This document shows positions 30,813 to 38,348 of a DNA stretch of 40,612 nt, one piece after another. How positions within the stretch are numbered: the stretch's first letter is position 1; each line of letters starts with the position of its first letter. Source of the stretch: Candidatus Bathyarchaeota archaeon (GTDB taxonomy: Archaea; Thermoproteota; Bathyarchaeia; 40CM-2-53-6; JALHTG01); the NCBI GenBank assembly GCA_022865705.1, contig JALHTG010000003.1, positions 1 to 40,612 of the forward strand, read 5' to 3'. Made by a program: the position numbers and the translations under genes. Below the pieces are notes generated by a model that ran no database searches, had not been told where the DNA came from, and was given only the letters and a program-made list of their open reading frames with translations.

Positions 30813-31475
30813 CTAGGTAACGAAACTGATCCTTACTTTGTCTCCGTCTTTGAGGTTCAGCTTTCTTCTCAGGTTGATTGGAGCCAAGATCTCAATCACG
30901 TCTTCCCCGTAATGTGTCCGCAAAGGCCTTATGACACAAGCTTGGACTTCCTCGTTGACCGTTGCTGGATAACACTTCACTGGGCCGAAGCTTCTTGTCC
31001 AGTTTCTGAACCCTTCAATCTCGATGCAGTCGAGTGATTCCATAAGGCTTCGGTTCTTGAGTTGCTGGCCCTTCAGTCTCACGTTCAATGTACCGATGAA
31101 TGGCTTGAAGTCTAGTCTTTCTTGAAACTTACGGAGGAATCCTGTTTGGCTCACGTAGTAGGCTCCTTCTCCGAGGCCAGTGAACAATTCTCCCTCAAGT
31201 GTCAGCTGTCTTCTCGGTTTCTCCAGAATCCTGTGCAGAGTGTGATACATCTTCCGGAGTTCGCTCGTGCCTTTATCGGTTATCTTGATGGATGTTCCTC
31301 TTGTTAGTCTCTCTCGTTTGATCATGCCCTGGTTCTCCAGTTCGATCAGATGTCTGGACGCGGTCTGTTGTGACAGGCCAAGTTCACCTGCGATACTTGC
31401 TGTTGTGTGCGATCCATTAGAAGCTAAGGTGATTTCAGCCAGTCTGTAAAGGGTCATCAACAGCCAAGTTTTCAT
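30813..31475 (-). CDS. ribK: CTP-dependent riboflavin kinase with N-terminal winged helix
   Basis: The 220-residue archaeal form has a winged-helix domain (about residues 8-75; ASIAGELGLSQQTASRHLIELENQGMI) and a kinase domain (about 90-220). The latter has GEGAYYVSQTGF, FIGTLNVRL and RPLRTHYGEDVIEILAP, the family signatures. It makes FMN from riboflavin using CTP; the winged helix suggests it also regulates genes. AGGAGGT precedes the ATG, which overlaps the endonuclease V stop as ATGA, so translation is coupled. It is convergent with the VOC gene (10-base gap). Confidence 0.93.
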   Translation of the reverse strand: MKTWLLMTLYRLAEITLASNGSHTTASIAGELGLSQQTASRHLIELENQGMIKRERLTRGTSIKITDKGTSELRKMYHTLHRILEKPRRQLTLEGELFTGLGEGAYYVSQTGFLRKFQERLDFKPFIGTLNVRLKGQQLKNRSLMESLDCIEIEGFRNWTRSFGPVKCYPATVNEEVQACVIRPLRTHYGEDVIEILAPINLRRKLNLKDGDKVRISFVT

Positions 31476-32236
31476 CTGCTAGACCTCCTCATTTTGCTTG
31501 CTTCTATATGAGCTAAAGTAATTGGATCCTTAGAGCCTGTGCAGAAGCATCGCCTGACAATTCTGATTGAATCTCGTAGGGAAATCCTGTGCCCAATACT
31601 AACATACAGAGGTCTGCCCGACTGTCTTCGAACGATCGCCCCTATGCTTTCTCCTCGATCCTTTAGTCTTGACCCGAAGACTGTTCCAGATAGTCTGCTT
31701 TTTGCGACACCAATTGTGGGGGTGTCCAATGCCACTCCAATGTGGCACGCCAAGCCAAATCTTCTTGGGTGAGCAAATCCCTGTCCATCGACCAAGTAGA
31801 TGTCCGGAGGTCTCTTCAGTTCTTTGGCCGCAGCGATGAGGATGGGAGCTTCGCGGAAAGCCAAGAAGCCCGGCACATAAGGAAATTTCGTCTCTCCCTT
31901 CGCAGTACCAGTTTCCCTCGTTTCCAATGTTTCATAGTCTAGAGTGACGGCTGCACCAAACGCTGTGTTTCCTTCATAGGCTGAATCCAAGCCTGTGACG
32001 AGTTGGATTCTGTCCAAGTGGTTGCTTCTTCGACGCACCATCTTGCTGCACCTTTTCTGCAGCTCCATGGCTCGCTCCAATGAGAAATCTTCGGGTGGGC
32101 TAATCAAATGTCTTCTGTCGATCCCTGTGCAGATCCTGTTCATTTCGTACGTACCGTCACTCAATCGAGGATTAGTCTCAGGCTGATGCGGTTCTCCTCT
32201 TGACGTCATCATGAAGGTCTCTGATTGCTTCCTCAA
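31472..32236 (-). CDS. nfi: Endonuclease V
   Basis: This 254-residue protein has all main motifs: GLDSAY with Asp84, FPYVPGFLAFRE with Tyr120 and Glu129, VDGQGFAHPRRFG with Asp150 and His156, and IGVAKSRL with Lys179. The enzyme cuts near deoxyinosine (and, in some species, inosine in RNA). The first 45 residues lack conservation, so ATG 32143 (Met32) or 32209 may be the true start; the 32236 start overlaps the translin gene by 59 bases. It is coupled to ribK by ATGA. Confidence 0.9.
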   Translation of the reverse strand: MRKQSETFMMTSRGEPHQPETNPRLSDGTYEMNRICTGIDRRHLISPPEDFSLERAMELQKRCSKMVRRRSNHLDRIQLVTGLDSAYEGNTAFGAAVTLDYETLETRETGTAKGETKFPYVPGFLAFREAPILIAAAKELKRPPDIYLVDGQGFAHPRRFGLACHIGVALDTPTIGVAKSRLSGTVFGSRLKDRGESIGAIVRRQSGRPLYVSIGHRISLRDSIRIVRRCFCTGSKDPITLAHIEASKMRRSSR

Positions 32237-32828
32237 GTGACATCCTTCGAATCTCTGTGATGACGTCTCCTCTTGTGGACTCGATGATGCGTCTGGCCGC
32301 GTCCGCTTTGACTCGGAAGGTTGGAACTATGGCCGTGTGGTCCAGGGTCAGGACAGCCTCGTAGAGTTCTTCCATGACTTTCAGAGTCTTGTCCGCCTCG
32401 TTCCCTTTTCCTCTTCTTAAGTGGTTGAGCGTGACTCTCCTCAGTTCACCTATGAGATCTAGGATGCCCAGAATGTACGGTACTGGCTCCACATCTATTT
32501 CCTTCAACGAAGCGAGCTTTCCTTCTTTCAGCAGGCCTCGAAGGAGCACTGCCTCAACATATTCTTGATAAGCGACCAAAACACTGCCTGTTTGTCTCAG
32601 TTCAGGAGTATTCTTCACTAGGTCTCTTATCTGCACAAGAGCTTCTTTTGCTTCTTTAAGGGAAATCTCTGCGCGTTCCATATCATTTCTGTGCATTTGT
32701 ATGATGGACCAATCAGACAGTCTCGTGGCAACTCTTGAAACTGCAAGCATCTTTTCTCGGATTTCATCAAAGCTTGTGAGGCTCTCTTGGATCTGTTTCA
32801 GGTCCTTGCTTGAGATCAACACAACCAC
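32178..32828 (-). CDS. Archaeal translin-family protein
   Basis: This 216-residue, almost entirely helical protein starts near GTG 32828. The segments SFDEIREKMLAVSRVATRLSDWSIIQMHRND and VAYQEYVEAVLLRGLL, then GKGNEADKTLKVMEELYEAVLTLD, match translin (COG2178 type). Eukaryotic translin binds RNA and DNA and, with TRAX, has RNase activity; archaeal members are little studied. The 3' end overlaps the long start of nfi, so the two are probably expressed together. Confidence 0.85.
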   Translation of the reverse strand: MVVLISSKDLKQIQESLTSFDEIREKMLAVSRVATRLSDWSIIQMHRNDMERAEISLKEAKEALVQIRDLVKNTPELRQTGSVLVAYQEYVEAVLLRGLLKEGKLASLKEIDVEPVPYILGILDLIGELRRVTLNHLRRGKGNEADKTLKVMEELYEAVLTLDHTAIVPTFRVKADAARRIIESTRGDVITEIRRMSLEEAIRDLHDDVKRRTASA

Positions 32829-32983
32829 ACCTTGTATCTCCCACTAATATCGTCAAACGAGCCATAAACGATTTGTTCTGCTAGGTTCCAAAATGGTTGA
32901 TTCTCGTTACTGTTGCGCTCATACTGGATCAGTCGTGATCGCAAGTGCGCATACCGTAATACGAAATCACGGTCTGAAACGAG

Positions 32984-33952
32984 TCAACCTGTCAATTTCC
33001 TCGCTTTCTTCAGTTTGCTCAGCAGAACCACTCCTGACGGCTCTGCTTCATTGATGACTCCGTAGCCTGTGAGCCTCGAAAGGCTTTCGGCGAATTCTCG
33101 AATCTCTCTGTAGAAGGGCATTGCTTTCCAAGGTAGACGTCTAGTAAAGAAGCCTACTGCCATTGCTGCCTTAGGTTCAAGGTAAGTTGGGTCTGCTTTC
33201 TCGATCAACCTGGAATATCCCTCCGCATTGATCATATTCACTCCCTTCGCAAGGGTCATTCTGATGACGGTTGGGCATGAGAAACTCTTGAGGAGTTCCA
33301 GAGTTTCGTTGAGTCTCTCCCATCCATCAGATATCAAAGGTCGGCATACGGATCGATACGTGGACTCATCTGGGGCGGAAACGCTGACGTATAATTGTGA
33401 TGGTTCTTTTCCTATTCTGGAGAGAACGTCGGGACGCAGGCCATTCGTTACCAGCAGAACTGTTTCAAATCCATGATTGAAATACTCCTCGATCAGTTCT
33501 CCGATCCTAGGGTAAAGCGTCACCTCACCTTCCAGGCTTATCGCGGCGTGAACAGGATTCAGTGCGAGGTCTAAGAGTGACTTGTCAATCTCGAGGTTGC
33601 CTTTGAAACCGATCAAGGCTCTTCTCTGAGCTTTTATGGATTCTTCGACGATGGAGGAGGCAGGTTCAGCTTCTTCCTGTGGAAAGTCCGTTTCGTTCCA
33701 TTTGATTCCAAGATCAGTACTCGTTGCTCTCCAGCAGAACAAGCAGGCCTGAAGGCATCGCCCTAGACTTGGCGTCATCTGGAGGCATCTTAGGCTTCTA
33801 ATTCCATAGAACTTCTGTTTGTAACAATATTTCTCTTCTGCAGTGTTGAGGGCTTGCCTGGTCCAGAAACATGTTTTGACCGCACTATGCTTGCCTAGAA
33901 CCTGATACTTCTGTTTTTGAAATATGCGTATCAATTCCTCTGGAATCGGCAA
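32984..33952 (-). CDS. taw1: Taw1, radical SAM 4-demethylwyosine synthase
   Basis: This 322-residue protein has the radical-SAM motif RCLQACLFCWR with Cys66, Cys70 and Cys73. Three further Cys upstream (28, 43, 56) match the spacing of the second iron-sulfur cluster in Taw1/TYW1. It also has SLEGEVTLYPRIGELI, LVTNGLRPDVL, YVSVSAPDE and KGVNMINAEGY, typical of the family. It makes the tricyclic wyosine core at G37 of tRNA-Phe from pyruvate. The thioredoxin-like gene ends 20 bases upstream and may be cotranscribed. No taw2 or taw3 is in the window. Confidence 0.93.
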   Translation of the reverse strand: MPIPEELIRIFQKQKYQVLGKHSAVKTCFWTRQALNTAEEKYCYKQKFYGIRSLRCLQMTPSLGRCLQACLFCWRATSTDLGIKWNETDFPQEEAEPASSIVEESIKAQRRALIGFKGNLEIDKSLLDLALNPVHAAISLEGEVTLYPRIGELIEEYFNHGFETVLLVTNGLRPDVLSRIGKEPSQLYVSVSAPDESTYRSVCRPLISDGWERLNETLELLKSFSCPTVIRMTLAKGVNMINAEGYSRLIEKADPTYLEPKAAMAVGFFTRRLPWKAMPFYREIREFAESLSRLTGYGVINEAEPSGVVLLSKLKKARKLTG

Positions 33953-33972
33953 CGCGTCTACCTAGTGCTCAT

Positions 33973-34245
33973 CTACTTCTTGAGCCGAGAAGAGTATTCG
34001 TCCAGTTTCCGACTGAGGTCATCCACTGTCGGAACCTCACCTACAAAGAGGGTTTCCTCGCCAACAGAGAAGGCTGGGGTTGAAGAGATCTGCAGCATTA
34101 GGGCAGTGAGGTAGTTCTCTCGGTCTGATATATCGAGAATTCTCAGTTCCACATCGTTTCTTCTCTTCTTCAACTCCTCGGCAACGGCCTTTGCCGCAGG
34201 GCATTTCGGGCATTTTTGCTGTACGAATAGCTTGAGTTCAAGCAT
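33973..34245 (-). CDS. Small thioredoxin/glutaredoxin-fold protein
   Basis: This protein of about 90 residues has the CxxC site QKCPKCPAAK near residues 11-16, and the cis-Pro in SSTPAFSVGE. The size matches minimal archaeal redoxins. ATG 34245 follows GGTGACC, a good SD, and is preferred over TTG 34257. It lies 20 bases upstream of taw1 on the same strand. It could reduce disulfides or help cluster proteins, but no partner is certain. Confidence 0.85.
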   Translation of the reverse strand: MLELKLFVQQKCPKCPAAKAVAEELKKRRNDVELRILDISDRENYLTALMLQISSTPAFSVGEETLFVGEVPTVDDLSRKLDEYSSRLKK

Positions 34246-34325
34246 GGTGGTCACCAATCAAGCTCATTGAGTATTGATGTTCCTCGGTCGTGCTATCGTG
34301 GAAAAGCTGTATTTCACGTCTGATC

Positions 34326-34934
34326 TTACGCGAGCTTAAGGGATTCTTCCTTGATTCCATCCTTCGTTATTGTTAATAGGTCTACTCCGTCTCCGCTACC
34401 AATGTCTCTAGCCACTGCGGTCTTGATGGCTTTCGTGACAAGGTTCTTCGCCTCTTCGGGTGTCAAATCATCTTTGTACTCAGCTTCAAGCAGTCCCATT
34501 GCCACCTCGGCCCCGCTTCCCACAGAAGTATACTTGTCTTGAATCAGGGACCCGATCGGATCGAGAACGTAGAGGCTTGGGCCTTCCGGATCAATTCCGC
34601 CAATGATCGTTTGAGTGAGAAGAGGAAACATTCGTCTCTCGAATAGGAGGTTGGCCATGATTTTTGCCGCAGTCTTAACAGATGCGGAACGCTCCCGTTC
34701 GTACGAGTACAATGCAACATATGCGCCTACCTCTCTCGCAAGTATCTGCATGTCGGAGATCAACCCAGCACAAGCGGTGCCGATCTTGTCAGTTATCTTG
34801 AATGTTTTCTTCGCCGTTTTGCTCATCACGAAGTAACCGTATGAGAGACGCCTTTCTGAGGCGAGAACAACACCATCCTTGCAGACGACACCAACCGTAG
34901 TCGCACCGGGCATGAAAGCCATCTCTTCGCTCAT
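34326..34934 (-). CDS. psmB: Proteasome beta subunit with Ala at the Thr1 position
   Basis: This 202-residue subunit has a 10-residue leader (MSEEMAFMPG) then ATTVGVVCKDGVVLASERRLSY. Aligned without gaps to a typical beta subunit (G-TTTVG...ERR), the catalytic Thr1 falls on Ala11, while Glu17 and Lys33 remain. LYVLDPIGS and the SGDGVDL region are also conserved. As I recall Sulfolobus sequences, the ASERRLSYGG region is that of the beta1 subunit, which likewise lacks Thr1 and needs an active beta2. So this is likely a structural subunit of the 20S core and an active beta gene should exist elsewhere. AGGTG lies before the ATG. Confidence 0.93.
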   Translation of the reverse strand: MSEEMAFMPGATTVGVVCKDGVVLASERRLSYGYFVMSKTAKKTFKITDKIGTACAGLISDMQILAREVGAYVALYSYERERSASVKTAAKIMANLLFERRMFPLLTQTIIGGIDPEGPSLYVLDPIGSLIQDKYTSVGSGAEVAMGLLEAEYKDDLTPEEAKNLVTKAIKTAVARDIGSGDGVDLLTITKDGIKEESLKLA

Positions 34935-34970
34935 TAGAACACCTGCCGGTTCAGGTCTACATCAATGGGG

Positions 34971-34980
34971 AATTTATACT
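34971..34980 (-). promoter_or_regulatory. TATA box for proteasome beta gene
   Basis: Read on the minus strand the site is AGTATAAATT, a good match to the archaeal TATA box. It lies 37-46 bases before the ATG; transcription would start about 15 bases upstream of the start codon, leaving room for the AGGTG ribosome-binding site. Confidence 0.55.
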
Positions 34981-35037
34981 TACTGCGGTGAAATCACGAG
35001 GCACGTACAATTATGCCGTGCGCTCTTCTCATGGAAC

Positions 35038-36036
35038 TCAGATGCTCTCTTCCTCTCGCAACTCGTAGGTTTGGAACTCCTCCAACTCTTCTGGGGTCAC
35101 CACTCCAAGGACCTGTTGGAGAAGGAGAATGGCGGCTTGAGGCGGAATTATGCCTCTCTCTGTTATTATGAAATCGATGTATTCCGGTGGTGTCACATCA
35201 AAAGAGGGGTTTGCAACAGAAATGCTCCGATACTTTATCTCAGATGGTGGAATCACTTCAGATGCGTCTCTCTCCTCAATCTTGACTAGTTCTCCGAACA
35301 TTGTTTCAGGGCTGAACTTGTAGCTTTCCGCAGCTACAAAGAAATGTGTCCTGGATTCTCTCGCTGCCAGCGCCATCATGCTGGTTCCAATCTTGTTTAC
35401 AACCGCACCGTTCGCGCTCACTGCATCAGCTCCGACTATCACACGATCCACTTCATTCATGAAGTATCGAGCGGCCGAATCGATGATGAGAATGACAGGA
35501 ATCCCCAACGCGCCAAGCCTTTCGGCCGTGATTCTTCCTTGAAACCTAGGTCTCGTTTCAGTCACATAGACTTTAAGCCTCTTTCCATTTCTCCACGCTG
35601 TTTCAATCACCTTTAGAGCAGCAGAACTATCACAATGCGTCATCAGGACATCTCCGTCAAGGATTCTTCTTGCCCCGATCTCACCGATCTTTTCAATAGC
35701 CATCTCCGAGTTTTCAATGAACTCGTTGCAAGCCTTGACCGTGGTTTCTCTAAGCGTTGAGAAACTAGCACCTGAGCGACTTGCCCCCCTCGCCCTGTGG
35801 ACAACATATCGAATTCCATTAGGCAATGAGACTGCAGTCGGCCTTGTCCTCATCATCAACTTAGCAGTTTCTTCTATCTCCTCAAGAAGATCTGTAGGAT
35901 TGTCGGTTTGAGAGTTCTGAGCTGCAAGCAGTAGAGCCTTCACAGCCGATCTGGCTATCTCGCCTGCGCCCCTTATTCTCATCGCTATAATGTCTTCAGC
36001 TATTCTGGAAATCTCTATATGTGCAGGATTCGTCAT
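35038..36036 (-). CDS. Ribose-1,5-bisphosphate isomerase (eIF2B-alpha-like)
   Basis: The protein has 332 residues from ATG 36036, preceded by GGGAGAG. The frame is open for another 60 codons but these lack family character. Catalytic residues equivalent to those in the archaeal R15P isomerase are Cys135 in MTHCDSSAAL and Asp204 in VGADAVSANGAVVNKIGT. The enzyme converts ribose-1,5-bisphosphate to ribulose-1,5-bisphosphate in AMP salvage to RuBisCO. An alternative is methylthioribose-1-phosphate isomerase or a translation factor-like role. AMP phosphorylase and RuBisCO are not in the window. Confidence 0.88.
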   Translation of the reverse strand: MTNPAHIEISRIAEDIIAMRIRGAGEIARSAVKALLLAAQNSQTDNPTDLLEEIEETAKLMMRTRPTAVSLPNGIRYVVHRARGASRSGASFSTLRETTVKACNEFIENSEMAIEKIGEIGARRILDGDVLMTHCDSSAALKVIETAWRNGKRLKVYVTETRPRFQGRITAERLGALGIPVILIIDSAARYFMNEVDRVIVGADAVSANGAVVNKIGTSMMALAARESRTHFFVAAESYKFSPETMFGELVKIEERDASEVIPPSEIKYRSISVANPSFDVTPPEYIDFIITERGIIPPQAAILLLQQVLGVVTPEELEEFQTYELREEESI

Positions 36037-36172
36037 CAAGGTTCTCTCCCAAACAATAATCTGAGTCCACTCTTCATCAACGTATTTGGTGGAATAAATG
36101 CATGGCGTAGTTGCATGGCAAGGGTAGAGCTTATTTGATCGAAACCCAAGGCAAATCCTATCGGGAAACCAG

Positions 36173-36439
36173 TTGCATCCGTTGAAGAACATTCTAAACA
36201 AGGTTATCTGGGACAAACGTGAGAGCCCAGGTGACTACGTTATTACGTTCATTCACAGGGGGGCTGCTGAGAACATCAAGATGATTCCATTCGGGAAAAT
36301 TCGGGATGTCGGAAGCTCTTGGTTCACGTATCAAGATGAAGCGGAGAATGAAACGACTATTCCTTTTCACAGAGTCACCTCGGTCAAGAATACAAGGTCT
36401 GGGCAAATACTGTGGCGTAAGAGAGGGGTCCTGGTCTAG
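36173..36439 (+). CDS. UPF0248/DUF504 protein
   Basis: This 88-residue protein has the family pattern: LKNILNKVIWDK, GDYVITFIHRGA, IPFHRVTSV and ILWRKRG. The start is TTG 36173, or TTG 36182 directly before KNILNK. It probably folds as a small beta-rich domain; no function is known. It is divergent from the isomerase gene (136-base gap, with a TATA-like GCTTATTTGA at about 36128) and its last bases overlap the convergent rtcA end by four bases. Confidence 0.85.
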   Translation: MHPLKNILNKVIWDKRESPGDYVITFIHRGAAENIKMIPFGKIRDVGSSWFTYQDEAENETTIPFHRVTSVKNTRSGQILWRKRGVLV

Positions 36440-37515
36440 GCTGCTTGTGAAACATTTTTCTGAAAGCCAATTCCTTGGCACGTGATCGTTGCAGAACTAC
36501 CCCTCTCACCTTCAACAGTGAATCTGGCTTTGGTCAGACGTTGAACTACTTCTATGCATGTCAAAGTGTGAAGCGTTAACTCACTGACCCTTATTACAGA
36601 GCTGCCTTTGGCCAGACCCATCCATACGACAAGTTGATCTCCTAGATGCTTGTCCACTGGTGCATGACTTTTCAACTGTTCAACTAGGACATAGGCTGCT
36701 TCATTGCCAACCTCCTCGGCAGGTTTCCCTATCGCCCCCAGTGCGCCACCTGAGATGATTCCTCCCGATGAGAGTTCAGCCACAAGAATTACTCCACATC
36801 CTGGATTGACTGCGCATCGGGGATTACCTGGCTGCAACATCTCCTGGTCGATCAAGACGTTGGAGTATCCTGCTCTGAGAAGAGAGGACTTGGCTGCTGA
36901 GACCATTCTTTCTGCAATGTGTTGGGGAAGTCGAGAACTGTAGGCGAGCCCTGAGATTCTGCCAATCCCCCCGAACTCTGTCAGGATGATCGGAGATACC
37001 GTTGCTGGTTTCACACTCATTTTGACTATTCCTTGGCCACGAGGATAGAACCCTCGCCTAATGAGTTCCAGTGAGGCATAGATGCCCATCTTTCCAAGCG
37101 TTGGAAGGAGAACCTTCTCCAAGAAATCTGTCGGTGGAGCCATCGGATTATTCGTTCCACCCTTGACGACTATTGATGTGGGGGTCTCGGCAAAGGTCAT
37201 TCCAGGCATAATCGCCTGAAGGATCAGACTTGTCGATCCCGCGGTTCCCACATCCACCTCAATATCTCTGGCCCTCATGGGACCCGGATTGAATGTGATT
37301 TCTTGGGATCCCAGACTGAGCCCTTCGGTCTTCGCATTGACAAGTTTAGCCACAGCCTCAACCGCGTTGAGGTGTTGAGCACGGAGGCCGGGGTTTTGAC
37401 GTTTCGCGCGAATGCTGATCACTCTGATAGGGGTTCCTGTGACTGCGGAAAGTGCCACTGAGATGCGTAGTAGTTGACCTCCCCCCTCCAACATGGATCC
37501 GTCAATCTCAAGCAT
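36436..37515 (-). CDS. rtcA: RNA 3'-terminal phosphate cyclase
   Basis: This 359-residue protein begins MLEIDGSMLEGGGQLLRISVALSAVTG and has IRAKRQNPGLRAQHL, TAGSTSLILQA, RGFYPRGQG and PVDKHLGDQLVVWM with the nucleophilic His. It converts RNA 3'-phosphate to a 2',3'-cyclic phosphate using ATP. It is cytoplasmic. It lies head to head with the GGGP synthase gene; the AT-rich stretch around 37550-37570 between them may hold both promoters. Confidence 0.93.
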   Translation of the reverse strand: MLEIDGSMLEGGGQLLRISVALSAVTGTPIRVISIRAKRQNPGLRAQHLNAVEAVAKLVNAKTEGLSLGSQEITFNPGPMRARDIEVDVGTAGSTSLILQAIMPGMTFAETPTSIVVKGGTNNPMAPPTDFLEKVLLPTLGKMGIYASLELIRRGFYPRGQGIVKMSVKPATVSPIILTEFGGIGRISGLAYSSRLPQHIAERMVSAAKSSLLRAGYSNVLIDQEMLQPGNPRCAVNPGCGVILVAELSSGGIISGGALGAIGKPAEEVGNEAAYVLVEQLKSHAPVDKHLGDQLVVWMGLAKGSSVIRVSELTLHTLTCIEVVQRLTKARFTVEGERGSSATITCQGIGFQKNVSQAA

Positions 37516-37660
37516 CAGGCGTTTCCTCTATCGAAGATCTGTGTTTCACTAATCCTTAAAGCATAAAGAGAAAGAGGAAAAGCTTCACCCTCATAAGGTG
37601 CGTTGAGGCTGGCCGAGGAAGCTTCTCGACAGCTTGCAGTTTGTTTGGTGGATGAGAGCG

Positions 37661-38344
37661 ATGTGGCGAAACTGGAGACACATAACCAAACTAGATCCAG
37701 ATAGAAAGATACCCGATGAGGACCTGAAAACTGTCGCTACTAGTGGGACGGACGCTCTTCTCATAGGTGGAACGCGAGGCGTCACTAGGGAGAAAGTGGT
37801 TGACCTACTCGAGCGTTTGAAGCGCTTCGACGTTGTGAAGATTCAGGAACCGTCGAATCCGGCCAACGTTGTCTTTGAAGACATTGACTACCTTTTCATT
37901 CCTTCAATTCTCAACAGTGCCGATCCAAAATGGATAGTCGGTTTACACGCAGAATGGGTCAGAGGCTTGACGCTGAAACACGGTAGCCTTCCTTGGGACA
38001 AGATACAAGGAGAGGCCTACATTGTCCTAAATCCTAAATCAGCAGTGGGAATCGAGACAAAGGCGAAGACCGATCTGTCAATAGAGGAAGCATGCGCATA
38101 CGCGACTTGCGCTGACAGGTATATGCATTTCCCAATAGTGTACATAGAGTACAGCGGAACATATGGAAACCCAGAATTGGTGCGGGCAGTTAGACAAAGT
38201 CTCTCTGGTTCTCATCTTTTCTACGGTGGAGGAATCGACAGCAAGGAAAAGGCGCGTGAGATGGCGAAGTACTCCACCATAGTTGTTGGGAATATACTCT
38301 ATGATGACATTGAAAAGTTCAAGCAGACTCTTAGTTACGAGTAA
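37661..38344 (+). CDS. Geranylgeranylglyceryl phosphate synthase
   Basis: This PcrB-family TIM-barrel prenyltransferase of about 227 residues carries HITKLDPDRKI, TSGTDALLIGGTRG, FIPSILNS, YIVLNPKSAVG, YIEYSGTYGN and FYGGGIDSKEKA. It joins geranylgeranyl diphosphate to glycerol-1-phosphate, the first step of archaeal ether-lipid assembly. ATG 37661, nine bases after GGTGGA, is preferred over in-frame TTG 37634 and ATG 37652. The next enzyme of the pathway, DGGGP synthase, is encoded convergently four bases beyond. Confidence 0.9.
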   Translation: MWRNWRHITKLDPDRKIPDEDLKTVATSGTDALLIGGTRGVTREKVVDLLERLKRFDVVKIQEPSNPANVVFEDIDYLFIPSILNSADPKWIVGLHAEWVRGLTLKHGSLPWDKIQGEAYIVLNPKSAVGIETKAKTDLSIEEACAYATCADRYMHFPIVYIEYSGTYGNPELVRAVRQSLSGSHLFYGGGIDSKEKAREMAKYSTIVVGNILYDDIEKFKQTLSYE

Positions 38345-38348
38345 AATC

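Noticed and set aside
32930-32980. Possible C/D-box RNA or hairpin around CGTGAT...ATCACG
   Set aside because: The C-box match is poor and the stem is interrupted; not enough to call an RNA gene.
36037-36216. 60-residue N-terminal extension of the R15P isomerase frame
   Set aside because: The extension has no family character, lies antisense to the UPF0248 start, and ATG 36036 has a ribosome-binding site.
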